From the NCBI RefSeq assembly GCF_017873185.1, contig NZ_JAGGJX010000006.1:110952-174951 (forward strand): 64,000 nt of DNA, read 5' to 3'. A program made the position numbers and the translations under genes. Positions 8,446 through 16,376 of the stretch are shown here, piece after piece (position 1 is the first letter of the stretch; each line of letters starts with the position of its first letter). Below the pieces are notes generated by a model. The model saw only the letters and a list, made by a program, of their open reading frames with translations. It did no database searches and was not told where the DNA came from. Source of the DNA: Metaclostridioides mangenotii (GTDB taxonomy: Bacteria; Bacillota; Clostridia; Peptostreptococcales; Peptostreptococcaceae).

Positions 8446-8595
8446 ATGGGAAGTTTAAAGTTGATATTAATCTTATTTGGTCTATTGTTAATCGTAATAT
8501 ATATTATTATTAAAAAAAATTTAAGAAAAAAATACAACTCATTGACAGAATGCGATATTTATATAGATAAAGATTCAAAAGATAGGTTTAAATAG
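8446..8595 (+). CDS. Small membrane protein, 49 aa
   Basis: This 49-residue ORF starts with an N-terminal hydrophobic helix (residues 4-22, rich in Leu and Ile), followed by a basic patch (KKNLRKK) and an acidic tail with one cysteine (ECDIYIDKD). The layout predicts a single membrane span with a cytosolic C-terminus. A strong ribosome binding site (AGGGGG at 8433-8438) lies 7 nt before the ATG. No known family is recognised. It is the first gene after the candidate LytTR promoter and is followed by another small membrane-protein gene. Confidence 0.6.
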   Translation: MGSLKLILILFGLLLIVIYIIIKKNLRKKYNSLTECDIYIDKDSKDRFK

Positions 8596-8677
8596 TAGCA
8601 ATTGAGGTGTTAGTAGTGAAACACATTTAAGTCCTATTGTAAATTTCACATCAAACATAGAGAAGGAGCTTAAACAA

Positions 8678-8815
8678 ATGAATATTACAGATTTTGCTAT
8701 TGCGGTGTTGGTGGTTGCAGTGATTATTTCTCTAGGTATTGTTAGTATTTATAAAGATTGTAAAAAAATAGCTCATCTAGAGTCAAAAGTAGAGGTTGTA
8801 AGAGAACAAAATTAA
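8678..8815 (+). CDS. Small membrane protein, 45 aa
   Basis: This 45-residue ORF has one strong transmembrane segment (residues 6-24), then a short charged helix with KDCKK and heptad-like HLESKVEVV, suggesting a small coiled coil. AGAAGGAG lies about 10 nt upstream of the ATG. It is 82 bp after the 49-aa gene on the same strand with no terminator between them, so the two form a probable mini-operon. The two proteins resemble each other only in layout. The function is unknown; a role as a membrane sensor, a signalling peptide or a stress protein is possible. Confidence 0.6.
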   Translation: MNITDFAIAVLVVAVIISLGIVSIYKDCKKIAHLESKVEVVREQN

Positions 8816-8893
8816 TTTAAGACATTGTCGGTTTGATAAACCACAAATAAATTATAATTAACTACAAAAAATAAATAGATCGAATACTAAATA

Positions 8894-8930
8894 AAACAGA
8901 TGAAACGGTAACCGTTTTATCTGTTTGTTA
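8894..8930. terminator. Bidirectional terminator
   Basis: A 15-bp stem (8894-8908 with 8912-8926, one G-T pair) has a 3-nt loop. T-rich tracts flank both sides. It separates the small-protein operon from the convergent LytTR regulator gene. Confidence 0.85.
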
Positions 8931-8934
8931 TTTT

Positions 8935-9657
8935 TTACATAGATTCAGTTAAGTATTTTGAAAAAATATTTTTTACATTTTTCGCATTTGAAATACTCAG
9001 TGGAACAGAATCTCCATGTGACATAATTATATTGTTCTTCTCTATCTTATCAATATTTCTAAGGTTAACTAAGTAAGATCTATGTGTTCTTACAAAGTGT
9101 TTTTTTTCTAAAGAAGACTCTATTTTATCCATAGAGGAATAAAAATTAAAAAAAGAATCTCCATAGTATACAGTTGTAATACGATTCCTTACCTCGAAAA
9201 ATAGAATATCATCTAGTGGAATCTTTTTAACCACAGATCCAGATTCACATACAAATATGTCTGTTTTCTTGCTGTCTATAGTAGCGGCAGCTTTTAAAAA
9301 GATCTCTTCAAATTTTCTTGGTGTAACGTTATCCTTAACAATATAGTTAAAAGGAAGCGTATCAAATGAATCAAAGACATACTCTACACTTGTAGTTAGA
9401 AATATAATCTCAGATTTGCAACCCCTAGAGCGTAAAACTTTTGCTAGCTCTATCCCATTCATTTTTCCCATTAAGATATCTAAAAAAATTATGTCTGCAT
9501 AACAATCTTTACCTTCTAAATCGAATAAAAGTTGTTCTGCACTACTATAAGTAGTAATATTTAACTTGATATACTTTTCTTTAGAAATATTTAATAAGAT
9601 ATTTTTGTATTTTTTGACAATACTTTCGCTATCATCGCATAAAAAAACTTCTAGCAT
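8935..9657 (-). CDS. LytTR-family response regulator without adjacent kinase
   Basis: This 240-residue protein has a receiver domain (acidic pair D8-D9, phosphoacceptor D60 in FLDILMG, conserved FLTTS strand). A LytTR DNA-binding domain follows at about 140-238, ending with the typical FVRTHRSYLVNLRNI block. It belongs to the AgrA/VirR group, which bind paired direct repeats upstream of target promoters. No histidine kinase gene or agrB-like gene is nearby, so it is an orphan here. Start choice is uncertain: the ATG at 9657 keeps the normal receiver N-terminus and has AAAGGA 12 nt upstream, while an ATG at 9684 would overlap that ribosome binding site. Confidence 0.85.
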   Translation of the reverse strand: MLEVFLCDDSESIVKKYKNILLNISKEKYIKLNITTYSSAEQLLFDLEGKDCYADIIFLDILMGKMNGIELAKVLRSRGCKSEIIFLTTSVEYVFDSFDTLPFNYIVKDNVTPRKFEEIFLKAAATIDSKKTDIFVCESGSVVKKIPLDDILFFEVRNRITTVYYGDSFFNFYSSMDKIESSLEKKHFVRTHRSYLVNLRNIDKIEKNNIIMSHGDSVPLSISNAKNVKNIFSKYLTESM

Positions 9658-9680
9658 ATCTCTACAAATCCTTTCTAAGT

Positions 9681-9702
9681 ACATTAGTTAGTTAACTAAT
9701 GT
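9681..9702. promoter_or_regulatory. Perfect 22-bp palindrome upstream of the LytTR gene
   Basis: ACATTAGTTA and TAACTAATGT (10-bp arms, 2-nt centre) lie directly upstream of the regulator's ribosome binding site. The position suits an autoregulatory operator or the binding site of another dimeric regulator. LytTR proteins usually prefer direct repeats, so the binding protein is uncertain. Confidence 0.45.
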
Positions 9703-9793
9703 GTATTTTTGCATACTGTATATATATCCTTATTTTATTTTAATTATATAATACTTTTTGTGTGAATGAAAGTATTTGCGATGAAAAACATCA

Positions 9794-9858
9794 TTTTACA
9801 ACAAAATATGTATTTTTAAAACAATTATGTAAAAAAATAATTGATTTTAATGTATAAT
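9794..9858 (+). promoter_or_regulatory. Candidate LytTR-regulated promoter, site 2
   Basis: Direct repeats TTTTACAAC (9794-9802) and TTTTAAAAC (9814-9822) start 20 bp apart. A TATAAT at 9853-9858 begins 31 bp after the second repeat, the same offset as at site 1 (8334-8399). No -35 hexamer is visible. The site faces the HAD phosphatase gene. Confidence 0.45.
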
Positions 9859-9943
9859 GTATGATTAATAAAATTTTTAAAAACATAAAAAATCTTAAAT
9901 TAGTACTGCCATACGTACAATATTACTTAAGGAGGAGATTATT

Positions 9944-10594
9944 ATCAATACGAATTTCGACATAGTTTTATTTGATCTAGATGGAACTTTAACAGATCCT
10001 AAAGAAGGTATTACAAAATCAATTCAATACTCACTAAAAAGCTTTGGAATTGAGGAAGATAGGGAAAACTTAGTTAAATTTATAGGTCCACCACTTTACG
10101 ATACTTTTAAATCAGATTATGGATTTGATGATGAAAAAGTTATTAAAGCTGTTGAAAAATTTAGAGAGTATTTTAAAGAAAAAGGTCTATATGAAAATAA
10201 AATATATCCAGGAATTGAAGCTTTAATCAGAGAACTACATGTTAATGGTAAAAAAATAGTTTTAGCAACTTCAAAACCAACTGTATTTGCAGAAAAAATA
10301 TTGCATAATTTCAGCATTTATAAGTATTTTGACAATATAGTAGGAAGTAACTTGGATGGTACAAGATCTGACAAAGAAGAGGTAATAAGATTTGCAATAA
10401 AAGATTATTTAGAATTCGATAAAACATCTATCGTCATGGTGGGGGATAGAAAATATGATATTATCGGTGCAAATAAAATTGGAATTAATTCAATAGGAGT
10501 GCTGTACGGCTATGGAGCCTTGGACGAAATCAAAGATTCTAAACCTAATTATGTAGCCGAAAGTGTTGATAAATTAATAAATATTTTATTTTGA
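9944..10594 (+). CDS. HAD-family phosphatase (Gph/PgmB-like) with apparent ATC start
   Basis: This 216-residue protein is a complete HAD hydrolase: motif I DLDGT with D11 and D13, a helical cap (about 20-80), motif II ATSKP, and motif IV GDRKYDI. It resembles Firmicutes phosphoglycolate phosphatase or 5'-nucleotidase-like proteins; the substrate is not known. No ATG, GTG or TTG occurs in frame before 10301, which would delete motif I. A perfect AAGGAGG (9929-9935) lies 8 nt before an in-frame ATC at 9944 (ATT at 9941 is also possible), giving MNTNFDIVLFDLDGT. Either a rare ATC initiation codon or a mutated ATG is present. It is divergent from the LytTR gene. Confidence 0.75.
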   Translation: MNTNFDIVLFDLDGTLTDPKEGITKSIQYSLKSFGIEEDRENLVKFIGPPLYDTFKSDYGFDDEKVIKAVEKFREYFKEKGLYENKIYPGIEALIRELHVNGKKIVLATSKPTVFAEKILHNFSIYKYFDNIVGSNLDGTRSDKEEVIRFAIKDYLEFDKTSIVMVGDRKYDIIGANKIGINSIGVLYGYGALDEIKDSKPNYVAESVDKLINILF

Positions 10595-10633
10595 TATTTT
10601 AGAAAAATTCATTTTATAACTACTTATTTCTAC

Positions 10634-10713
10634 TTTATTTCCCAAGAAATATCTAATAGTTAGATTATCTTTGTCATTTACAAAGATATATTAAGTATTT
10701 CTTGGGAAATAAA
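10634..10713 (+). terminator. Three-way-junction hairpin, probable terminator
   Basis: A 17-bp perfect outer stem (10634-10650 with 10697-10713) encloses two adjacent hairpins (10651-10665, loop TAG; 10666-10688, 8 bp). A T-rich run follows. It lies 40 bp after the HAD gene and probably ends its transcription. The branched shape is unusual for a simple terminator. Confidence 0.6.
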
Positions 10714-10781
10714 TTGTTTTTTGGTAATAAATATAGTTTACTTATAATAAATGATTTTTAAATCAGGGGGAGGATATCTAT

Positions 10782-11525
10782 ATGGACAATGTTTTTAATG
10801 AATTTACAAATAACGATGTAACTAAGGATATCGAGATTGATAAAAATGAAGTACTAAGGTATCTACAGTATAAAGGTCAGAATATCGAGGAGGATTTAAA
10901 AAATACTATAGATGAATGTGTGGAGATAACATTAAGCACGATTAATCCAAGGTATATATACTCATCATGTACTATAGATAGCAGCGTAGAAGGTACTATA
11001 AAATTAAAAAACACAAATTTAGTCTACAGTAGTCAAGATATTTACAGACTATTAAAAGATTGTGATAGAGCATTTGTTATGGCAGCTACTTTGGGTGTTG
11101 AAATAGAGAGACTTACAAGAAAATTTTCTTATTCTGATCTAACTAAAAGCATCATCATAGACTCATGTGCAACCACAGCAATTGAGGAAATTTGCAACAG
11201 AGTTCAAGAGTCTGTTAATATTGGATTAGAAAAGGAACAGAAAACAACTACTATGAGGTACAGTCCTGGATATGGAGATTTGGGAATAGAAAATAATAAA
11301 GGTATATTAGATGTTTTGAGCGCTCAAAGAAATATTGGGCTCACTATAACTGATAGCGGAATAATGATACCTAGAAAATCAGTGGTTGCAATTATGGGGG
11401 TAAGCGAATTAAAATATAATAATAAAGGAGCAAAGAAATCTTGTAATAATTGCCAGAATAAAGATACTTGTGTCTATAAAAGAGAGGATGGGGGCTGTGC
11501 AAATATTAGAGTACATAAAGAATAA
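10782..11525 (+). CDS. Methionine synthase activation-domain protein (split MetH)
   Basis: This 247-residue protein corresponds to the reactivation domain of cobalamin-dependent methionine synthase. It has the stretch MAATLGVEIERL, the S-adenosylmethionine-binding block RYSPGYGDLGIE and the later IMIPRKSVVAIMG. A C-terminal cysteine group (CNNCQNKDTC...C) is typical of clostridial stand-alone versions. It would reductively methylate inactive cob(II)alamin on MetH. The next gene encodes MetH without this domain and overlaps by 29 bp, so the two subunits are translationally coupled. GGGGGAGG precedes the ATG. Confidence 0.9.
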   Translation: MDNVFNEFTNNDVTKDIEIDKNEVLRYLQYKGQNIEEDLKNTIDECVEITLSTINPRYIYSSCTIDSSVEGTIKLKNTNLVYSSQDIYRLLKDCDRAFVMAATLGVEIERLTRKFSYSDLTKSIIIDSCATTAIEEICNRVQESVNIGLEKEQKTTTMRYSPGYGDLGIENNKGILDVLSAQRNIGLTITDSGIMIPRKSVVAIMGVSELKYNNKGAKKSCNNCQNKDTCVYKREDGGCANIRVHKE

Positions 11526-13881
11526 TATATTATTATTTGATGGAGCAATGGGGACTATGCTTCAACAAAAAGGATTAAAACTGGGGGAAAATCCTGAGAT
11601 ATTTGGATATCAAAATCCAGAAAAACTTTCAGATATTCATTTTAGTTATTTGAAAGCGGGATCAAATGTAATTTTGACTAATACATTTGGATGTAATGAA
11701 TTAAAATTGTCGGGTGAATACACTGTAGAAATGATTATAGACAATGCTGTAAGTGTTGCCCAAAAAGCGATAAATAGACTTCCTAAGAAAAATGCAAAAC
11801 CAAGATATATTGCACTAGATATAGGGCCAATAGGTGAGATGCTAGAGCCAATGGGGACGCTAAGCTTTGATAGAGCTTATGAGATATTTAAAAGACAAGC
11901 AATCGGGGGTGAAAAAGCCGGAGCAGATTTAGTTGTTATAGAGACTATGATGGACTTAGGAGAAGTGAGAGCGGCTGTCCTTGCTGTTAAGGAAAACACA
12001 AGCCTTCCAGTATTTTGTACAATGACATTTGATGAAGGTGGAAGAAGTTTTACTGGTTGTCTTCCTGAAAGTATGGTTGTTGCAGTAGAAGGGCTTGGTG
12101 TTGATGCAATAGGTGTCAACTGTTCACTAGGTCCTAAACAACTTGTTCCAATCGTAGAAAAGATTACAAAACTTGCATCAATACCAGTTATGGTTCAGGC
12201 AAATGCAGGACTTCCAAAAGTTGTAGATGGCGCAACTGTATACGATGTTACACCTGAAGAATTTTTTGATGGAGTTAAAAAATTTGTAGAGATGGGTGTA
12301 AGTATAGTTGGCGGTTGTTGTGGTACAAATCCAGAATTTATAAAAGAAATTTCTAACAATTTACCTTCTTTAAAAAGGGTTGTATTGGATAATAAATACA
12401 AGAGCAGAGTCTGTTCTTATTCTCAGAACTTAGAGATAAGTGCTCCGATGGTTGTTGGAGAAAGAATAAATCCTACTGGTAAAAAATTACTTCAGGAGTC
12501 TATAAAAAAAGAAAGCGCTGAATACGCAATCAACCTAGCATTAGAGCAGGCTAGCTCTGGGGCTCAAATATTAGATATAAATGTGGGTCTTCCAGGTATA
12601 GATGAAAAAAGGGTAATGATAAAATTTATAAAAGAAATCCAATCTGTCACTGATATACCGTTGCTTATAGATTCCTCAGACCCTGAGGTACTAGAAGCAG
12701 GTCTTAGATACTATAATGGTAGAGCGATAGTAAATTCGGTAAACGGAAAAGATGAATCTCTAGATAGCATTTTACCTATAGTTAAGAAGTACGGAGCGGG
12801 CGTAGTAGGTTTAGCCTTAGATGAAAATGGAATACCTAGCAGCGCAGAGGGAAGATTGAAAATAGCTAAGAAGATTATATCTAGAGCAGAGGAATATGGA
12901 ATAAAGAGAGAAGATATATTTATAGACTGTCTATCTCTTACTGTATCAGCACAACAAGAAGAAGCAGTTGAGACTTTAAAGGCTCTTACAGAAGTTAAAA
13001 AACTTGGTGCTAAAACTATCTTAGGTGTATCAAATATTTCATTTGGACTTCCTAATAGAAAAGCAATGAATACTGCATTTCTAACATTAGCTTTAGGAGC
13101 AGGATTAGACCTAGCCATAATAAATCCTAATGCAATTAGTATGATGGAAGCAATAGACTCATTTAGAGTTTTGTACAATATAGATAAAGCAAGTGTAGAC
13201 TACATAGATAAATACAGCAATGTAAATGTTGAAATGCCAAAAGTAGAAAATAGCACTTCCGCAGAGATTTCATTAGATACAATAGTTCAGAGAGGTCTAA
13301 AAGATGAGGCTGAAAAGGAGACATTAAGACTCCTTGAGACTAACAATGGAGATTATATAATAGACAATATACTAATACCAGCACTAGATAAAGTGGGAAA
13401 AAAGTTTGATACTGGGGAAATGTTCTTACCACAACTTATACAATCTGCCGAAGCCGTTAAAAATTCATTAAGTATCATAAAATCTATATCACTTAAAAAA
13501 AATACAGAGACAGTAACTAAAGGAAGGATAATAGTTGCAACAGTTAAAGGTGACATACACGATATAGGAAAAAATATCGTAAAGATAATGCTTGAAAACT
13601 ATGGATATGAGGTTATAGATTTAGGAAAAGATGTTCCTATTGAGGAAGTTGTAAGAGTGGCATCGGAGCAAAATGTGAAATTAGTTGGTCTAAGTGCTCT
13701 TATGACTACAACTGTTCAAAGTATGGAAGATACGATTAAATATTTAAGAGAAAATAAAATCGATACAAAAGTTTTTGTTGGTGGAGCTGTTTTAACAGAA
13801 AACTATGCAAAGGAAATCGGTGCAGATTTTTATTCTAAAGATGCTAAGTCAGCTGTTGAGATAGCAAAGGAAAATTTATAG
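11497..13881 (+). CDS. metH: Cobalamin-dependent methionine synthase, catalytic subunit
   Basis: This 794-residue protein holds a homocysteine methyltransferase domain (LFDGAMGTML start, zinc ligands in VNCS and GGCCGTNPEF), a pterin-binding domain (GERINPTGKK, VNSVNGKDES) and a B12-binding pair. The B12 base-off motif DIHDIGKN is near residue 680. It moves a methyl group from 5-methyltetrahydrofolate to homocysteine through methylcobalamin. The activation domain of full-length MetH (about 1,230 residues) is missing and is supplied by the upstream gene. The GTG at 11497 has GAGAGG 9 nt upstream; an ATG at 11488 and a GTG at 11470 are less well placed. No S-box, T-box or cobalamin riboswitch was seen upstream. 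Confidence 0.92.
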   Translation: MQILEYIKNNILLFDGAMGTMLQQKGLKLGENPEIFGYQNPEKLSDIHFSYLKAGSNVILTNTFGCNELKLSGEYTVEMIIDNAVSVAQKAINRLPKKNAKPRYIALDIGPIGEMLEPMGTLSFDRAYEIFKRQAIGGEKAGADLVVIETMMDLGEVRAAVLAVKENTSLPVFCTMTFDEGGRSFTGCLPESMVVAVEGLGVDAIGVNCSLGPKQLVPIVEKITKLASIPVMVQANAGLPKVVDGATVYDVTPEEFFDGVKKFVEMGVSIVGGCCGTNPEFIKEISNNLPSLKRVVLDNKYKSRVCSYSQNLEISAPMVVGERINPTGKKLLQESIKKESAEYAINLALEQASSGAQILDINVGLPGIDEKRVMIKFIKEIQSVTDIPLLIDSSDPEVLEAGLRYYNGRAIVNSVNGKDESLDSILPIVKKYGAGVVGLALDENGIPSSAEGRLKIAKKIISRAEEYGIKREDIFIDCLSLTVSAQQEEAVETLKALTEVKKLGAKTILGVSNISFGLPNRKAMNTAFLTLALGAGLDLAIINPNAISMMEAIDSFRVLYNIDKASVDYIDKYSNVNVEMPKVENSTSAEISLDTIVQRGLKDEAEKETLRLLETNNGDYIIDNILIPALDKVGKKFDTGEMFLPQLIQSAEAVKNSLSIIKSISLKKNTETVTKGRIIVATVKGDIHDIGKNIVKIMLENYGYEVIDLGKDVPIEEVVRVASEQNVKLVGLSALMTTTVQSMEDTIKYLRENKIDTKVFVGGAVLTENYAKEIGADFYSKDAKSAVEIAKENL

Positions 13882-13945
13882 AGTAGAAATTGCTAAGGGC
13901 AATTTGTAAAAGATCAAAATAATGTATACAGAAAGAGGTAGTAAC

Positions 13946-14860
13946 ATGAATAAAGATAACAAAGGCTACCTATATGGTTTTATCGCATATATAGCTTGGG
14001 GTATACTTCCATTTTATTGGAAAATTTTGCAGCATATTGATTCAAAAGAAGTATTGGCATATAGAATACTTTTTTCAAGTTTATTTATATTTTTAGCGCT
14101 CGTCGCACTTGGTAAGATAAAAGAGACTAGATTTGAGATAAAAGATATCCTACATAATAAAACTAAACTTATGTATATGTCTTTAGGAGCATTGTTTATT
14201 TCTATGAACTGGTTGTTGTTTATAACATCGGTTTCATCAGGAAATGTAATCGATGCTAGTTTGGGATATTATATGAATCCGCTTGTAAACGTAATTATTG
14301 CAGTAATAATTCTGAATGAAAAGATTACAAAGCCAGCAATTATAGCGTGTATATTTGCAGTAATAGGAGTTATTATATTATCTATTAGTACAGGAAAATT
14401 TCCTTGGACGGCTATATTGCTTGCTGTAACTTTTAGTTCGTACGGTTTAACAAAAAAGAAAGTAGATATATCTTCATCAACAAGTTTATTTATGGAAACA
14501 TTTATTCTCGCGCCTTTTGCACTTTGCTATTTAGTATTTTATTCTTCAACAGGATTTATAAGTTTAGATTTGGGAATAAAACTTACTATTATAGGAACTG
14601 GTATTGTAACTGTTATTCCACTTTTATTATTCTCAATAGCAGCTAAAAGGGTATCTTATATAGCTTTAGGATTTATCCAGTATGTGAGTCCCACTCTTAT
14701 GCTCATTTCGGCAGTATTTCTCTTTAAAGAAGTATTCTCAATTGCGCAGTTATCTGGATTTATAAGCATATGGATAGGGATTGCAATATTTATATGGGGA
14801 AATCTTTCTAAGAAAGTGACAAAAGAAGGACCGAAAGTTGAAACTCTAGTTGAAAATTAA
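13946..14860 (+). CDS. rarD: RarD-family EamA transporter
   Basis: This 304-residue protein has about ten transmembrane helices. Its opening GYLYGFIAYIAWGILPFYWK is the hallmark of RarD, and it has the family's FIQYVSPTLMLI helix near the C-terminus. RarD proteins are drug/metabolite-superfamily permeases of uncertain substrate. AGAGGTAG lies about 6-8 nt before the ATG at 13946, whereas the upstream ATG at 13922 lacks a ribosome binding site. It follows metH by 64 bp with only a weak 7-bp hairpin between, so read-through from metH is possible. It ends at a clear terminator. Confidence 0.8.
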   Translation: MNKDNKGYLYGFIAYIAWGILPFYWKILQHIDSKEVLAYRILFSSLFIFLALVALGKIKETRFEIKDILHNKTKLMYMSLGALFISMNWLLFITSVSSGNVIDASLGYYMNPLVNVIIAVIILNEKITKPAIIACIFAVIGVIILSISTGKFPWTAILLAVTFSSYGLTKKKVDISSSTSLFMETFILAPFALCYLVFYSSTGFISLDLGIKLTIIGTGIVTVIPLLLFSIAAKRVSYIALGFIQYVSPTLMLISAVFLFKEVFSIAQLSGFISIWIGIAIFIWGNLSKKVTKEGPKVETLVEN

Positions 14861-14866
14861 TTATAA

Positions 14867-14898
14867 AAAACGGGTTCATTTGAACCCATTTTTTTATT
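14867..14898 (+). terminator. Terminator of rarD
   Basis: GGGTTC (14872-14877) pairs with GAACCC (14882-14887) around a 4-nt loop, extended by A/T pairs, with a run of T. Confidence 0.85.
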
Positions 14899-14959
14899 TT
14901 GTCTATATTGGATTTTTTATATTTACTATTATAAAATGTAAAATGTACGATCTGCATAT

Positions 14960-16189
14960 TTAGAAAGCCCAATTACCGTCCTTGAATATTTGTATCTTTT
15001 CTCCGCTTTCAGTTGTTCCAACTATATCTAAATCAGATGAACCAACCATAAAGTCTACGTGAGTTATACTTTCGTTGATTCCGTATTTGTCTGAGTCCTC
15101 TTCTTTGATCTGATCTCCACCTTTTATACAAGTTTTGTATGCTGACCCTATTGCTAAATGGCAAGAGGCATTTTCATCGTATAGAGTGTTGAAAAATACT
15201 ATATTGCTGTTAGATATAGGTGAATCGTATGGAACTAAAGCGACCTCTCCTAGATAATGAGAACCCTCATCTGTCTCGATTAGTTTAGTAAGGGTCTCAA
15301 GTCCTTTTTCTGCTGTAAAATCGATGATTTTACCGTCTTTAAAAGTAATGGAGAAGTCGTCTATTACATTACCACCGTATACTAGAGGTTTTGTGCTGTA
15401 AACAGTACCATTTACTTTGTGTTTGTGAGGCATGCCGAAGATCTCCTCAGTAGGAATATTTGGATTGAAGTCCACACCATTAGGGTCTTTAGAAGCTCCA
15501 CTAAGCCAAACATGATTGTCTGGAAGTTCAATTGTAAGCTCAGTTTTTCCTGATTTATACTCTAATTTTTTAAAGTTCTTATCGTTTAAGAAGTCCATTC
15601 TAACTTTAAGATTTTTATTGTGTTCTTCCCAAGCCTTGATAGGATCTTGACCATCAACCCTAGTGCACTTAAATATAGCATCCCACATTTTATCTATTGC
15701 CTCTTTATCAGATACTCCAGGGAAAACTTTCCTTGACCATGCTTTTGTAGGAATAGAAACTATACTCCATTTACACTTATCTGTAAGCGTATAAGAACGC
15801 CATTCTTTTAAGGCTGATCCAGAAGCTTTCTGGTAATTTGCAACTCTCTGAGGATCTACATCTTTAAGTAAATCTGGGTCTTGAGCATATACTGATAAAA
15901 ATGCGCCACCGCGTTTTGCTATATCTGTATATTGATCTGCTACCCACTTAGGAAATTCGTTAAAGACTTCTTCCGGAGCGTTTAAGTACTTTATAAGAGC
16001 AGTCTCTTCATCTGACCACTCAACGTGTACATTTTTAGCCCCGCATTTATAAGCTTCTTTAACTGCAAGTCTAACGAATTCTGCACATTCTATAGGTGAT
16101 CTTATAAGTAAGTCTTGATCTGGTTGTATATTAACTCCAACTTTTATTGATAGTTCTGCGTATTTCTGTAAATTTCTTTCAAAATCCAT
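14960..16189 (-). CDS. M29-family aminopeptidase (AmpS/PepS type)
   Basis: This 409-residue cytosolic metallopeptidase has the usual M29 length. The C-terminal half carries the metal-binding landmarks: a Glu in NIPTEEIF, a Glu in HYLGEVALV, a His in ASCHLAIGSAY, and His/Asp in THVDFMVGSSDLD. M29 enzymes remove N-terminal amino acids from peptides using two cobalt or zinc ions. This fits an amino-acid-fermenting organism. GAGGAGGT lies just upstream of the ATG. It is a monocistronic minus-strand gene, with the nitroreductase gene divergent 187 bp away. Confidence 0.9.
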   Translation of the reverse strand: MDFERNLQKYAELSIKVGVNIQPDQDLLIRSPIECAEFVRLAVKEAYKCGAKNVHVEWSDEETALIKYLNAPEEVFNEFPKWVADQYTDIAKRGGAFLSVYAQDPDLLKDVDPQRVANYQKASGSALKEWRSYTLTDKCKWSIVSIPTKAWSRKVFPGVSDKEAIDKMWDAIFKCTRVDGQDPIKAWEEHNKNLKVRMDFLNDKNFKKLEYKSGKTELTIELPDNHVWLSGASKDPNGVDFNPNIPTEEIFGMPHKHKVNGTVYSTKPLVYGGNVIDDFSITFKDGKIIDFTAEKGLETLTKLIETDEGSHYLGEVALVPYDSPISNSNIVFFNTLYDENASCHLAIGSAYKTCIKGGDQIKEEDSDKYGINESITHVDFMVGSSDLDIVGTTESGEKIQIFKDGNWAF

Positions 16190-16376
16190 CTCTTTACCTC
16201 CTCAAAAAAGTAATCTATATATATTATACCACTAGTTAAATTTTGGAACATATTATATGATTTTATACTCATAAAAATTATTTATAAAAAACTTTTAAAA
16301 AAATACAAATTATCGTGATTATTATGTCTAATTATTATAGAATAGAATATGGAAGATTTTATTAGGAGGGATATAG

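Noticed and set aside
8446..8595. AgrD-type pheromone precursor
   Set aside because: The ORF has a cysteine and an acidic tail near a LytTR gene, but there is no agrB or kinase and the hydrophobic helix is longer than in AgrD. The idea is kept only as a general signalling possibility.
10714..10781. SAM, cobalamin or T-box riboswitch before the methionine synthase genes
   Set aside because: The gap is too short and none of the conserved motifs of these RNAs is present.
12711..13178. 155-codon ORF antisense to metH
   Set aside because: It lies wholly within the pterin/B12 region of metH on the other strand, has no ribosome binding site and no recognisable domain.
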